Of a DNA stretch of 64,000 nucleotides, positions 45,480-57,640 are shown one piece after another. Each line of letters starts with the position of its first letter. Position 1 is the first letter of the stretch. The DNA comes from Scalesia atractyloides (taxonomy: Eukaryota; Streptophyta; Magnoliopsida; Asterales; Asteraceae): the NCBI GenBank assembly GCA_947069175.1, contig CAMTDV010000023.1:86624391-86688390 (forward strand), in the 5' to 3' direction. The notes beneath the pieces are model-generated. The model worked only from the letters and a program-made list of their open reading frames with translations, was not told where the DNA came from and made no database searches. Position numbers and translations under genes: made by a program.

Positions 45480-46670
45480 ATGCCGCCCCGCAGGAGAAGT
45501 TCAAACAATAACACCCTACCCACCACACAAGAGGAGTTGAATGAACGTATCTCCCAAGCCATTGCACAGTACGAGGCAAACCGCTCTAAGCATAGCGGCG
45601 GTACAGGAAGTTCAACAGGAGTAAATCCTCCCACTGGTAATACACGGTTTCTCATAAAACCTCGATACACTCTCATCTATCTTATTCGTGCTACTTACTC
45701 ATGCTTAAATGGTGTATCTAATGATTTCAGGTTGCACATATAAGCAGTTTCTTGACTGTAAACCTCTGAACTTCGATGGTACCGGAGGCGCTGTAGCCTT
45801 CGTACGCTGGACTGAGAAGACAGACTCAGTCATCCGAATGAGTAAGTGCCCGGCTGAATTAAGAGTCACCTATGTTACTGGACTCTTTGTGGATGGATCT
45901 CTATCATGGTGGAACCTTCAGGTCCCAACCAAGTGCAATGATGTTGCATATGCCCTGACCTGGGAGGAACTAAAAGAGATGATGAAGAAAAAGTATTGTT
46001 CAAGATTCAGAAATTCAAAAGTTGGAGACAGAATTTTGGAATCTGAAAATGGTCGGTTCAGACATTTCTGGGTATACACAGCGATTCCATGATTTATCCC
46101 GAGTGGTGTCATATCTAGTGGAACCAGAATTTAAACGTATTGAGAGGTGCATTTGGGGACTTGCCCCCGGATCCCGAGTTTGGTTACCTCTTCGAAACCC
46201 ATAGAGCTCAGTGAAGCTATTGAGCAAGCTATCAGTCTGACCAAAGAGGCTATACATCTGGGGAAGTTGCCTAAGTATGGGGAAGCAAGAAAGAATCTAC
46301 TGAGGAGACTACTGATCCCAACAAACGGAAATTTTCTCACTTCACGAAAGGCTCTCGTGGTAACAACAACAGTAACAAGAGACAAGCCGCGAGAGAAGTT
46401 AAGGAAACCAAAGCATATGTTACCACAACCACGAACACTGCAGTTAAGAAATCTTATACTGGGATGCACCAAAATGTTCCAAGTGTCCTTTTCACCATCA
46501 CGGGAATCTCGTGGCCCCAAGTGTGGAAAATGTGGCAAATTTGGTCATCACACCAAGCGAGTGGGAACAATACGGGAGATCGAGGTTGTTTCATATGCGG
46601 AGAAAAAGGACATTTCAAGAAAGATTGTCCTAAAGCGAATCAAGCACGAGGAAGGGCATTTGTAATTGGA
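45480..46670 (+). pseudogene. gag: Gag of plus-strand chromovirus, with an apparent intron
   Basis: Starts MPPRRRSSNNNTLPTTQEEL. After NPPTG the frame jumps across 45,637-45,730, a 94-base GT...AG interval, and resumes exactly in frame as CTYKQFLDCKPLNFDGTGGA, the Gag domain start. Next come GSLSWWNLQ and YALTWEELKEMMKKKYC. One-base indels near 46,005 and 46,180 shift the frame. Near the end are a poor first knuckle (CGKCGKFGHHTKRV, last Cys lost) and a good one, CFICGEKGHFKKDC. Gag would form the particle and bind RNA. The neat in-frame repair by removing the 94 bases suggests a spliceosomal intron, or an insertion that mimics one. Confidence 0.75.
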
Positions 46671-47270
46671 GCTAAGGATGTTCGTCAGGATCCAAACGTG
46701 GTCACCGGTACGTTCCCTATCAATGATCACTTTGCATCTATTCTTTTGATACTGGGGAAGATTTCAGTTTTATTTCTAAAGAGTTTAGAGATATGTTTGG
46801 GGTAAACTCAGTAAACTAGATGTTCCCTACTCGATTGAGTTAGCTAACAGAATATTAGTAGAGTCGAAAGAAATAATAAAGAAATGTACGTTAGAGTTGG
46901 GTGAACGAAAGTTTGATATAGATCTATTACCAGTTCAACTGGGTAGTTTTGATGTTGTTATCGGGATGGATTGGCTATCCAATAATCGAGCAGAGGTTAT
47001 ATGTCATGAGAAAATCATTCGCATCCCCTTACCCGACGGAAAACACTTGATAATTCACGGTGAGAAGCGCGGCATGCCTCTACGTATCATAAACTGCATG
47101 AAGGCGCAGAAATGTTTAAGGAAAGGATGTATCGCTTTTCTGGCCCACGTGGTGGATAAGAAGGCCGAGGAGCGCACGATTGAAGACATACCGGTAGTAA
47201 GGGAATACTCCGAAGGTCTTTCCAGAAGACTTGCCAGGACTACCTCCTCAGAGACAAGTCGAATTTCGTA
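46671..47270 (+). pseudogene. aspartic protease of plus-strand chromovirus
   Basis: The active-site triad D-T-G appears as SFDTGEDFSFISKEF near 46,745. A stop at about 46,818 follows. The domain continues with DIDLLPVQLGSFDVVIGMDW, the conserved flap and ILG-like strand of retropepsins, and ends in the linker toward reverse transcriptase. Frameshifts near 46,640 and 47,215 separate it from its neighbours. Confidence 0.75.
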
Positions 47271-48130
47271 TTGATTTAGTGCAGGAGCTGCACCTGTGGC
47301 AAAAGCTCCATACCGTCTAGCGCCCTCGAAAATGCAAGAATTATCTACGCAGTTGCAAGAGCTGCTCGACAAAGGTTTCATAAGACCGAGTTTCTCGCCT
47401 TGGGGAGCTCCGGTGCTATTCGTGAAGAAAAAGGACGGAACATTTCGCATGTGCATCGATTACCAAGAGTTAAATAAGTTAACTATCAAGAACCGGTACC
47501 AATTACCAAGAATCGATGATCTATTGACCAGTTGCAAGGGTCAAGTTTTTACTCGAAGATCGATTTGAGATCCGGTTATCATCAATTGAGAATCCAAGAG
47601 GAAAGCATTCCTAAGACAGCGTTTAGACTCGTTACGGTCATTACGAGTTCCTTGTTATGCCCTTTGGCCTAACGAACGCCCCTGCAGTATTCATGGATTT
47701 GATGAACCGTGTGTGTAAGCCATACCTTGACAAGTTCGTGATCGTATTCATAGATGATATATTGATGTACTCACGCACCAAGAAAGAGCACGAACAACAC
47801 CTGAGAACCATTTTGGAATTGCTGAAGAAAGAACAGTTATACGCCAAGTTGTCGAAATGCGAATTTTGGATTCACGAGGTACAATTTCTCGGTCATGTGG
47901 TGAACGGGAAAGGAATACATGTGGACCCTTCAAATATCGAGGCCATAAAGAATTGGACCACGCCAAGAACCCCCACGGAAATACGACAATTCCTAGGCTT
48001 AGCGGGATATTACAGGAGATTTATTGAAAACTTCTCCAAGGTTGCACAACCGCTAACCTCGCAAACCCAGAAGGATAAAAAGTTTGATTGGGGAGAGAAG
48101 CAAGAATCGACGTTCCAAGTATTGAAAGAA
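47271..48130 (+). pseudogene. reverse transcriptase of plus-strand chromovirus
   Basis: Readable as APYRLAPSKMQEL, then WGAPVLFVKKKDGTFRMCID, then NRYQLPRIDDL. After a frameshift near 47,540 come the KIDLRSGYHQLR block (third frame) and MPFGLTNAPAVFMDLMNRV. The catalytic box is FIDD (VFIDDILMYS), an accepted variant of YxDD. The thumb follows with GHVVNGKGIHVDPSNIEAI and RQFLGLAGYYRRFIENFSK. Frameshifts at about 47,278, 47,540 and 47,630 inactivate it. Confidence 0.85.
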
Positions 48131-48530
48131 AAGATATGCAAGGCACCAATACTATCCCTCCTGGACGGTACCGATGACTTTGTGGTGTACTGTGATGCAT
48201 CACATCAAGGTTTGGGTTGCGTGCTAATGCAACGAGAAAAAGTCATCGCGTACGCGTCACGACAGTTGAAAGTTCATGAAAGGAATTATGCCACGCATGA
48301 CCTGGAGTTAGGTGCCGTGGTATTTGCCTTGAAGATCGGCGTCATTATTTATATGGCACTAAGTGTACCATATTCACAGACCATAAAAGTCTTCAACATA
48401 TATTCAATCAGAAGGAACTGAATATGCGCCAACGACGTTGGGTGGAACTGTTGAATGATTATGACTGTGAGATTAAGTATCACCCGGGCAAAGCAAATGT
48501 CGTAGCAGATGCCTTGAGTAGAAAAGAATG
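48131..48530 (+). pseudogene. RNase H of plus-strand chromovirus
   Basis: FVVYCDASHQGLGCVLMQ holds the first catalytic Asp, ERNYATHDLELGAVVFAL holds the Glu, and TDHKSLQ (third frame, near 48,379) holds the next Asp. The domain closes with RQRRWVELLNDYDCEIKYHP and DALSRKE. An indel near 48,340 shifts the frame. Confidence 0.8.
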
Positions 48531-49760
48531 AGTTAAAACATTACGGGTGCGAGCGTTGGAGATGACAATCCAAACGAACTTCACAACTCGAGTGCGTGAA
48601 GCACAGCAAGAAGCGTTGAAACCAGAAAACATTCCAGCTGAATCATTAAAGGGTATGGAAAAGCAATTGGAACCGAACAAGGATGGAACTTTATATTTCA
48701 TGGGAAGGATTTGGATTCCCTATTATGGCAAGTTGCAAGACTTGGTGTTGGATGAAGCACACAAGTCCAAGTATTCGATACACCCAGGATCGGACAAAAT
48801 GTACCAGGATCTGAGAGAATATTATTGTGGCCTAATCTCAAGGGAGACATTGCGACCTATGTTGGGAAATGCCTAACTTGTGCAAAGGTCAAGGCCGAAT
48901 ACCAAAAGGCATCTGGGTTATTACAACAATCCGGAGATCCCGGTCTGGAAGTGGGAACAGATATCAATGGATTTCATTACAAAGTTACCACGGACCTCTC
49001 GAGGTCATGACATGATCTGGGTTATCATGACCAGCTAACCAAATCAGCTCACTTCCTACCCATCAGCGAGAAAGACAGTACGAGAAACTAGCTGGAACTG
49101 TACCTGAAGGAGATTGTGGCACTCATGGTGTGCCAATCTCGATAATCTCTATAGAGAAGGTCCCTTTATGTCACGTATCTGGCAATCATTTCAAAATTCA
49201 TTTGGTTTTCGCTTGGATTTAAGCACAGTCTTTCACCCGCAGACCGATGGTCAGAGCGAGCGAACCATTAAAACATTAGAAGACATGCTTCGGGCCTGTG
49301 TGATGGATTTAGGCGGAAACTGGGATACTCATTTACCGTTGGTAGAGTTTTCCTACAATAACAATTATCACACCAGTATCAAGGCTGCTCCATTCGAAGC
49401 ATATATGGACAAAGTGCCGATCGCCATTGTGTTGGGCGGAAGTCGGTGACAGACAACTTATTGGTCCCGGACTAGTACAAGAGACCACAGACAAGATATT
49501 CAAGATACGTGAGCGTATTAAAGTAGCCCAAGATAGACAAAAGAGCTATGCGGATCGAAGACGCAAACCATTATCCTTCAAGGTGGGAGACAAAGTATTG
49601 TTAAAGGTCTCACCTTGGAAAGGCGTAGCTAGGTTCGGAAAGCGTGGGATGCTCAACCCGAGATATATTGGACCTTTCGAAATTCTGGCAAAGATTGGTA
49701 CTGTGGCTTACAAGTTAAAACTGCCAGAGGAACTCAATAACGTACATGACACATTTCATG
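48531..49760 (+). pseudogene. integrase of plus-strand chromovirus
   Basis: The zinc-binding HHCC region is present around 48,750-48,910 (SKYSIHPGSDKMYQ, then CLTCAKVKAEYQKASG). In the core, the first Asp region is damaged by indels at about 48,965. The second Asp codon (usually in SDRE) is lost by deletion near 49,150, leaving ISIEK-like sequence. The Glu remains in HPQTDGQSERTIKTLEDM. The C-terminal GPY/F region is good (GKRGMLNPRYIGPFEILAKI). Two of the three catalytic acids are compromised, so it could not integrate DNA. Confidence 0.8.
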
Positions 49761-50040
49761 TGTGCAATTTAAAGAAAAGTCCAACAAATGACACCGTTAT
49801 TATTCCAGCAGATGAAATTCATGTTGATGACAAATTACAATTCATCAAAGAACCAGTTGAAGTCATGGACTGGAAGGTCCAAAAGATAAGAAGAAGCCAA
49901 ATCAAACTGGTGAAGGTTCGCTCGAATTTGCGTCATGGTCCCGAGTATACGTGGGAGCGTGAAGACAAATCAAGTCAAAATGCCCCCACCTGTTCGAGAA
50001 GACTCCTTCAGTGGATGCCTCAAGCTGAATTTCGTACGAA
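49761..50040 (+). pseudogene. chromodomain and pol end of plus-strand chromovirus
   Basis: After NVHDTFHVCNLKKS comes a chromodomain-like segment, PVEVMDWKVQKIRRSQIKLV followed by RHGPEYTWERED. Chromodomains direct integration to heterochromatin by reading histone marks. The polypurine tract CACAGGGGGAGTA sits at 50,050-50,062, just before the 3' LTR. Confidence 0.75.
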
Positions 50041-50062
50041 ATTCTTTTTCACAGGGGGAGTA

Positions 50063-53000
50063 TATGACAACTGGCAAATAACTGATAATCCCGTACAATG
50101 TAATCACTAGTTTCATATTATAATCTCATGCATGATTATCGTAATTTAAATTCAAAACTGAGTCGTACGTTATTAGGGCAAGCAAATCTGATCATAACAT
50201 ATACTGGTTTCCGTTACAACGAGAAACAGACCAAAACAATCCCTAAAAGTGTTGGTAGAAAGTGCTGGATGCACTAATTGCGGTGAAACTAACTGTGTCG
50301 GAAAGCCCGCTGAAACGAATCAGAACAAGGAATAACGGCATGTTAATGCCATACTTGAGTCCATATCAAATGAAAAAACATATTTGAGAACAACTATTAC
50401 AAAAATACATAACTTTCCGGTATAACGCCTAAATTATAAAATTGTCTGTTTCGGCCAAAAAGGAGACAAATAGCGATTTGTCCGCAAGACAAATTCGGAG
50501 GATTCTGGATGTCAAGATAAGAATTAAACAATGCTAAACATCCTAAAATAATGTGAGAATAGCAAAAATGCGCAAAACAAATCGTTTCCGGTCATTCGTC
50601 AAACACTGCGCAATTTGACCGGAAAGCGGCCGATCGTCGAAATGACGAATATTTTAGTGGCCGATAGCCTCATCCGAGCGTCTAGTTAACTAGTTAAGCA
50701 TTATTGGAACTCGGAATCCATTCATCTAACATGTGGTCACGGAAACACAACTTTCGGAAAAGTTCGACGGCGGATCATAAAAGTGCGGTGTCGATCGAAA
50801 AGTCGAACGGAAGACGTATCGGCAACCCTAATTCATCGTGTATTGTCTAGCGAACTAGTCATGAATATTTTTTGATCGGAAATGCACTAATTTGACACCA
50901 TATTAGTTGTGGTAATCGAAAACCAACGCTTCCAGTAATAAATATATAGTTCCGTTTATTAGCGAATACTTCGACGATGAACGATCTAGCGACATATCCG
51001 TCATCCGAAACTTATTTTGGAAGATCATATGGATTAAATGCCATGTAATGACACCCTAAATACAAGTCTTATCTTAAGATTCTAGAAGACTAACCCTAAT
51101 TACCATACTTACCCTAATTACTAAAGTATCTCAAATTATAACATGTGGTAAAAAAAATTTACACTTCACCCCCCCCCCATCAAGTTCACGGCTCAAGTTG
51201 GTGCCATCCCACTTGATTTTGTTGAAAAATCTTGATCTAAAGTATGGTGTGTTAGATGTTGATGGACTTAAAAGATTAGATGTATAAATACGACCTTCCA
51301 AAAATAATTCATCACTTTTTCCTTCAAAATTGCAACATATCCTCTCATTCTTCTTCCTCCACCCCATGGCTCCACCACCTCCACCCTATGCCACCATTGT
51401 GCCACCTTAGAACACCACATTCCATACACTTTGAAGCTTAATCAAGCCTATTAAAGAAGCATTCAAGGATGGAGATCATTAGGGGTTCTTAAGGAGCTTA
51501 TTTTCTTCTATAATCTTCAAGAAATTTGTGCACCCATTGTGAGCTAATCTCCTCCATAATCTAACTTATTTTTATGCTTAGATTATTAGTGTACAAGTTG
51601 ATCATCTTGAAAATCAAGAAAAGATAAGTTAAAAGCCCTAAAACACAACATAAGAATAACATTAAATAATGTGTATTTTGTGATGATTATATGCTTATAT
51701 GAATGTTAGATTGTATATTGAAGCTGTTTATGTTGATATTATGATATAAAAGTGAGATGATCTTGTGTGATTTAGTATAAAAACAAGGATTTAAATATGA
51801 TAAGGTTTAAATCTAAACAAGATCATAAACTTACATCATCCATGTAAAATACTACAACTTAAAAATAATTTTTATACATAAGAATGAATTTATTAAGAAG
51901 TAAACATATGTATTTAAGTTATATCACATTAAAAATGTTTAGTAATCAAAGGGTTACATGCATGAACTTGTTTAAACAACATACTAAAGAATTGTTTTGA
52001 AAAGAATAACAAACATTAAAAACCCTCTTGATTTACTAGAGTTTTTAACAACAAAAGTCATGGATGATGATATGTAGATTATGTTAAATAAATATTACAT
52101 GGGTTGTTGATGATTATTATGAGTTTAAACAGGTTTTAAATACGTTTTTAAAAGGTGGAAAACGCCATAGTTTAGGGGAAACTATGGCGAAATTTCTAAA
52201 AATCTAATCGCGATTAAAGCATGATTAGTGGGGTGTGGGACTAAACATGATTAGTAACTTAAAACATCATTAAGTGGAATCTAATGACAAGGGTTATCCT
52301 AAATAACCAAGCGTTTAAATGAAGTTACAAATATATATTTATAAGTAAAATAAATACTTTTACAAATAAATATTCTTAGATGGAAATAATACAAGTGTTT
52401 GTATGCATATTTGTTGCTAATAAATTATATATATACATGTGTGTATTGTATATATATGTGTTAGAAATTTAGGGTATTCACAATAAAATACCCAATTTAT
52501 ACAAAATACAAACACTTAAACAATATACCAAGTATTGGTGACATAATAAATACATTCTCACAATGCGTCGAAACAACAAATCGGAAATTAAAGCAATGCG
52601 AACAATAGGCGGATATTCAAGATTACACTGTCGCATCAATGACCAACGGATGAACCGCCGGCACGAAAGGTCATTGTGACAACGGGTGACCCTCGACGAA
52701 AATGAATATATAATGAACAACGCCGATGACAAGTCTAAATATATATTTAGGCATTAAACATATATATGTTATCGAAATGAAAAATCCGGAAAGTTAAGTG
52801 TATTAAAAAGTTAGAAAAATTACAAGTAAACACTTATAATAAAAATGGGCTTACATATATATACATTTGGGCTAGGCCGAATTGTGAAAATCATATATTA
52901 GGCCCAAAAATAATAAAGGCCCAAAAACATATAAAAATACATGGGCTAGGCCCAAAGACATAAAAACATGGGCTAGGCCCAAAGACATAAAAACATGGGC

Positions 53001-54249
53001 TAGGCCCAAAGACGAAAAAACATGGGCTAGGCCCAAAGACATAAAATACATGGGCTAGGCCATGCAAAATGCTAGCATGACAAGAAAACATGGGCTAGGC
53101 CCAATGACAAGAAAACATGGGCTAGGCCCAATGCGAAAACATGCTGCCAATGACTAAGAAGGCCCAGTTCACAAATTGTTTGAAAACAATAATATATAAT
53201 ATTTTTGAAAATATATATAACAATATTCATCGAACAAACAAACTACCAACACTATAATAACATTCTAAGTTGTTCAATCATAACAAGTAAATAAATAACA
53301 AGAATTCAAGATGAACACGTGTACAAGGTCCATTAAGACCTAGGTGTCTAATGAAACCAATACGCATGTAGGTTGCATACGTTGCGGACACTGAAAGTTA
53401 AACAGTACGACTTAAAGCAACGCAAAAACTGTGATTTCATGTCCCTCCTTTCACTTACTTCAAGTTTTGTTTTAAACTATCGAGGGGAAATACATGTCAT
53501 GTCAAAACAGTATGCTAGCTATGGGTTAGCAGATAACAGATCAATGTGCGTAAGTAGATGATAAAAATAGTAACCATTAATCACTTAGTGACCAAGGTGC
53601 AAAAGAAGTAGATCTATTGAGTTTGAGACCCGCTCCACTCCTGGTTGGTATACCCTTCGAGTGCTTTTGTGATCCCGATGATGTCAAAGTAGTCTCGGTT
53701 TGGTTACTTACTTATGGCACAAGTATGTCAGGGTGCTCGCGACACACTGATAGATCCTTAATTAACTCATTGATGCTAATAACATACTTGATTTCAATAC
53801 ATGTTTTCAAGGATGACATTTTGATACGAAAACATTAAACTAACATGAACTCGCCAACTTTATGTTGACTTTTTAAAATTATATGTGTTTCAGGACGCAG
53901 GACTTGAGCTGGTGATGGGAATCCGGGTATGGGATTTTCAAGACAACGATGTATTAGTTTTGGAGGGTTTGCCCTTTATATCCCAACCTCGTTTGGGTAT
54001 ATAGAGGTCAAAGCCTCAACATGGAATTGTGATGAAAACACTATCTTATTTTGGAACTACGTCTTTTAAACTATGTTGTAGTGGTAATCTGAAACTGATG
54101 ACAATGTGATTTCACCTTTTGATATTGTAATATCAGAATGAAACTTATGAATGGCATGCATCGTTGTTAATTTATAATGTTTACTATATTGGATGCAATG
54201 TTACCTATTAGTCACACACTTGCGCTTCCGCTATGACCAGGGTGTGATA
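50063..54249 (+). repeat. 3' LTR of the plus-strand chromovirus, 4,187 bp
   Basis: About 390 bp longer than the 5' LTR. Extra length includes an insertion near 50,790-50,850 and an expanded GGGCTAGGCCCAA tandem repeat region at about 52,740-53,150. The right edge is GGGTGTGATA at 54,249. Confidence 0.88.
52905..53130. repeat. 27-bp tandem repeat in the 3' LTR
   Basis: Seven or so units of ACATGGGCTAGGCCCAAAGA(CATAAAA). The core GGGCTAGGCCC contains the short palindrome GGGCC/TAGGCCC. The 5' LTR holds only two to three diverged units, so the array expanded in one LTR after insertion, or shrank in the other. Confidence 0.85.
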
Positions 54250-54254
54250 CCTCA

Positions 54255-55730
54255 GAGGGTTATGCTACATTATATTATGATCATAATACAACTTTAGATC
54301 AATAGGTAACTAATCTAAATCGGGTCAAAATCAAAAGTCAAAGTAGAAGTCAAACTTTGCGACTTTCGGTTGCGAACCAACACTAGAACTGAAATTGACG
54401 AGCCGAACATGTTCTCACATTTTCTAATAATTAGTATCAACTTGTTTAAGTGTCAAAACAGGTTTCATAACATATATAAGATTGTTTTATGATTTTTCCG
54501 AAAAATAGCTTGTTTGACTTTTTAATATCATAACTTTGACTCATCAATTGGTCTAGCAATCGTGATCTTCAGGAGGTGCCATTTATAGGGATTAACACCT
54601 ACCTTATTGCTATCACTTAGCCATGTTCATTTCGAACAATGGCTGGACCATAATGGTCTTAACCGAAAGTCAAAGCGTTTTCCATAAACGCTTGACTTTT
54701 GGCTATAAAAGCCTATAAACGAAAATGCACAAAGAAGGAACACTTACCAGTGATTCCTAAGGTGCAAAAGAACTAAGTTGGATGCTCCTTTTAGCTAGGA
54801 ACTTCTAGAGGAGTGAGAAGAGTGAATAAATGAGAAAGGTGCAAGTTGGAATGTGAACTTGAGCACCTATTTATATTTGGGGAACTCAAAAGACGTGAAG
54901 CCAAGTGTTTAGGGGTGTAAGAGGAAGCTTATAAGTGTCCCAAAACGTAGCATAGCAGTTTGGGAAGCCATGGTTTCGGTTTTAATGGTTTTGGAGTTTT
55001 GTTGGAGACCAAGCAAAACTTTCTGCAGCAGAGGGCTTCTCGGGCCCTGCGAGAGACAGGCCATGTCTCTCGCGGCCCGCGACCGCCCCACGACCACTTT
55101 CAAACTTTGACACTTTAACCCTTAACTTATTAAAGCTTCTAAAAACCTTTTTAAACACCTTTTTGGCACTTTTAGCCTCCGTAGCCAATACTTGGAATAC
55201 CCGGGATTATGCCCGGACATTGTCGAGCTCTCGGTTAGTTAAAAGGTCACTCAGAGGTATAAATTAACATGTTGACACTTTTAATCCCTCCATTATCCAA
55301 CTTTTATATATATTATTGGATTTAACTATTCTCGTCCAACAACAGGACATATGAGAGTTAGGACTACGTAAAGTATCACTCAGAGGCTCAGTATAAGCAT
55401 GTCGACTCCGATGTCACTCAGAGCCTAGGCATGTTGACACAACGGTCACTCAGAGGCCGAGTTTAAGCATAACGACACTAATGATCGTTTAGAGGCTATG
55501 TTTTATGCATAACGACACTAATGGTCATTCAGAGGCTACGTTTTTATGCATGACGACACTAATGGTCGTTCAAGAGGCTAGGTTTATGCATGATGACATC
55601 AGAAAGTCATTCAGAGGCTTAGTTTGAGCATGTTGTTACTTTTAGTCCATATTAGTCTTTAATTGACTATATAAAAAAAATACAACACGTGTCACTATAG
55701 TATTGGACACGATTTTTACAGGGTATTACA
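54255..55730 (-). mobile_element. 3' LTR (inner part) of minus-strand chromovirus element
   Basis: Continues the LTR begun at 37,592-39,602. On the minus strand it starts TGTAATACCC at 55,730, directly after the polypurine tract CAAGGGGGTGAGGA. A TATA-like box (AATATAAATAGG) lies near 54,872 on the minus strand, followed by the leader. The region upstream of the TATA holds a minisatellite. Confidence 0.75.
55238..55640. repeat. minisatellite of about 45-50 bp units in LTR U3
   Basis: Eight or so units built on GGTCACTCAGAGGCT(A/C)(C/A)GTTT, then ATGCAT(A/G)(A/T)(C/T)GACAC. They lie between the LTR start and its TATA box, so they could act as repeated upstream elements. Function is inferred from position only. 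Confidence 0.8.
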
Positions 55731-55739
55731 TCCTCACCC

Positions 55740-56754
55740 CCTTGAAAAGAAATCTCGACCTCGAGATTTTTTTCAAAAAGATGGGAGTACTTTTGTCGTA
55801 TAGTGGACTCAACCTCCCATGTATACTCGGGACCTCTAAAAGCGTCCCACTTAACCTTTACCATAGGTATTATTTTTCTCCGTAGCTTCTTAACATGTTG
55901 ATCCTTGATCGAAATTGGTTTCTAAATGAGCCTCAGGTTTTCATCAATTTGCACATCCTCGTGTGACATTGCTAGCGACTCATCGGCTAGACATTTCTTA
56001 AGGTTAGATATGTGGAATACGTCATGAATTCCGCTAAGCTCTTCTGGCAACCTGAGCTTATAAGCTACAGTGCTGACATGTTCGATTATCTCGAAAGGTC
56101 CTATATATCTTGGGCTCAACTTGCCCTTCTTTCCAAAACGCATCACACCTTTCCAGGGTGATACTTTCAGCATGACTTTGTCCCTTACTTGGAACTTAAG
56201 AGGTTTACGCCTCTTGTCAGCATAGCTCTTCTGCCTGTCCCTGGCAGCTTTGAGACCATCACGGATTTGCACAATCTTTTCGTGGTCTCCAGGACAATCT
56301 CTGGTCCTGATAGTTTGGCTTCCCCAACTTCTACCCAGCACATGGGCGTTCTGCATTTTCTCCCATACAAGGATTCAAAAGGAGAAGCCTTGATGCTAGC
56401 ATGATAGCCGTTATTGTAGGAGAATTCTATTAGGGGTAAGTTGTCATCCCAACTTCCACCTAAATCAATTACACATGCCCTAATCATTTCTTCCAGTGTC
56501 TGGATAGTACATTCACTTTGACCATCAGTCTGTGGATGGTAAGCCATACTAAAATTTAATCGTGTGCCTAAAGATTGTTGGAAACTTTTCCAAAAGTGGG
56601 ATGTGTATCTAGTTTCTCTGTCATATCCAATGGATACCGGCATGCCGTCTAGGGACACAATCTTGTCCACGTACAACTTAGCCAATTTATCTGAATTATA
56701 TGTTTCCTTTATTGGCAAGAAACAAGCTGACTTAGTCAGTCTGTCTACAATGAC
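55740..56754 (-). pseudogene. integrase catalytic/C-terminal part and chromodomain of minus-strand element
   Basis: On the minus strand, integrase core residues are seen in AYHPQTDGQSECTIQTLEEM (Glu) and EFSYNNGYHASIKASPFESL, then the GPY/F module KKGKLSPRYIGPFEIIEH. The second catalytic Asp lies in the altered stretch SIGYDRE. The chromodomain follows a stop at about 55,921: HVKKLRRKIIPMVKVKWDAF and GPEYTWEVES. Frameshifts near 56,300 and stops near 56,755 and 55,921 break it. Confidence 0.8.
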
Positions 56755-57100
56755 CTAAATAGTGTCACTTCCACTTTTGGTCTTAGGTAACTTGGTAATC
56801 AAGTCCATAGTTACCATTTCCCATTTCCAAGTGTGAACTTCAAGCTGATGTAGAAGTCCTGACGGCTTTTGATCTTCGGCCTTAACTTGCGAACATGTCA
56901 GACACTTTGCTACATAAGTGGCTATGGATTTCTTCAAACCCATCACCAATAATTCTTCTTCAAGTCTTGATACATCTTGTCACCTCCCGGGTGAACCGAG
57001 TATCTTGAATTGTGTGCTTCTTGGAGGTTTAGATCTCTAAGTCCTCCAAAGATTGGAACCCAGATTCTTCCATTGAATCTAAGGATTTCATCCTTTCCAG
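56755..57100 (-). pseudogene. integrase zinc-binding domain of minus-strand element
   Basis: HNSRYSVHPGGDKMYQDLKK and then CLTCSQVKAEDQKPSGLLHQ give the HHCC zinc finger. TMDLITKLPKTKSGSDTI carries the first catalytic Asp. A frameshift near 56,945 and a stop at 56,755 interrupt. Confidence 0.75.
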
Positions 57101-57640
57101 GCGCTAACTGATCCATAGTTCCGCCTAATCCCTCATTTGGAATATTAGCCTCTAATAAGGCTTGCTTTTGCGCATCTAATAGCTTCTCACTTAAGCTATT
57201 TCTAAGCTTGCTCTTGGCGTTAATCCTAATAGGTTTAACTCTTTCTTTGCGACTTAAGGCGTCGGCAACTACATTTGCCTTGCCGGGATGGTAGCGAATC
57301 ACGCAATCATAATCATTAAGTGTTTCCATCCAACGATGTTGTCACATGTTCAATTCCTTCTGATTGAACAGGTGTTGGAGACTTTTATGGTCAGTGTATA
57401 TAATACACTTTGTACCATACAAGTAATGTCTCCATAGCTTTAGTGCAAATACAATGACCCCTCTATTCCAAATCATGGGTGGTGTAATTCCATTCATGTA
57501 CCTTTAATTGTCGTGATGCATAGGCAATTACTTTGCCATTTTGCATTACCACACAGCCCATACGGTGTGTGATGCATCAAAATAAACAATAAAATTCTCA
57601 ATACCCCAGGTAGAGATAACACAGGAGCATTTCTCAACTT
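57101..57640 (-). pseudogene. RNase H of minus-strand element
   Basis: Recognisable by its end, NDYDCVIRYHPGKANVVADA followed by LSRKE, and by antisense remains of DASHxGLG, KVIAYASRQLK and TDHKSLQHLFNQKE-type blocks between 57,340 and 57,600. Several indels are present, including one near 57,350 and one near 57,480. Confidence 0.65.

Larger units (their letters stand above)
39603..54249 (+). mobile_element. full-length Ty3/gypsy chromovirus (Tekay/Del-like), decayed
   Basis: A 14.6-kb plus-strand element. Its LTRs run 39,603-43,400 and 50,063-54,249, both from TGTGACAACTGG (each with one change) to GGGTGTGACA or GGGTGTGATA. A perfect target duplication, CCTCA, lies at 39,598-39,602 and 54,250-54,254. 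The interior carries an extra upstream ORF, gag with zinc knuckles, protease, reverse transcriptase, RNase H, integrase and a chromodomain, in gypsy order. Long LTRs and a C-terminal chromodomain suggest the Tekay/Del clade. LTR divergence of several percent and many frameshifts show that it is much older than the element at 24.7-34.3 kb. Confidence 0.9.

Noticed and set aside
52891..53091. ORF with repeated FGPSPCF
   Set aside because: Reads through the 27-bp GGGCTAGGCCCA array. The periodic peptide is a by-product of the repeat.
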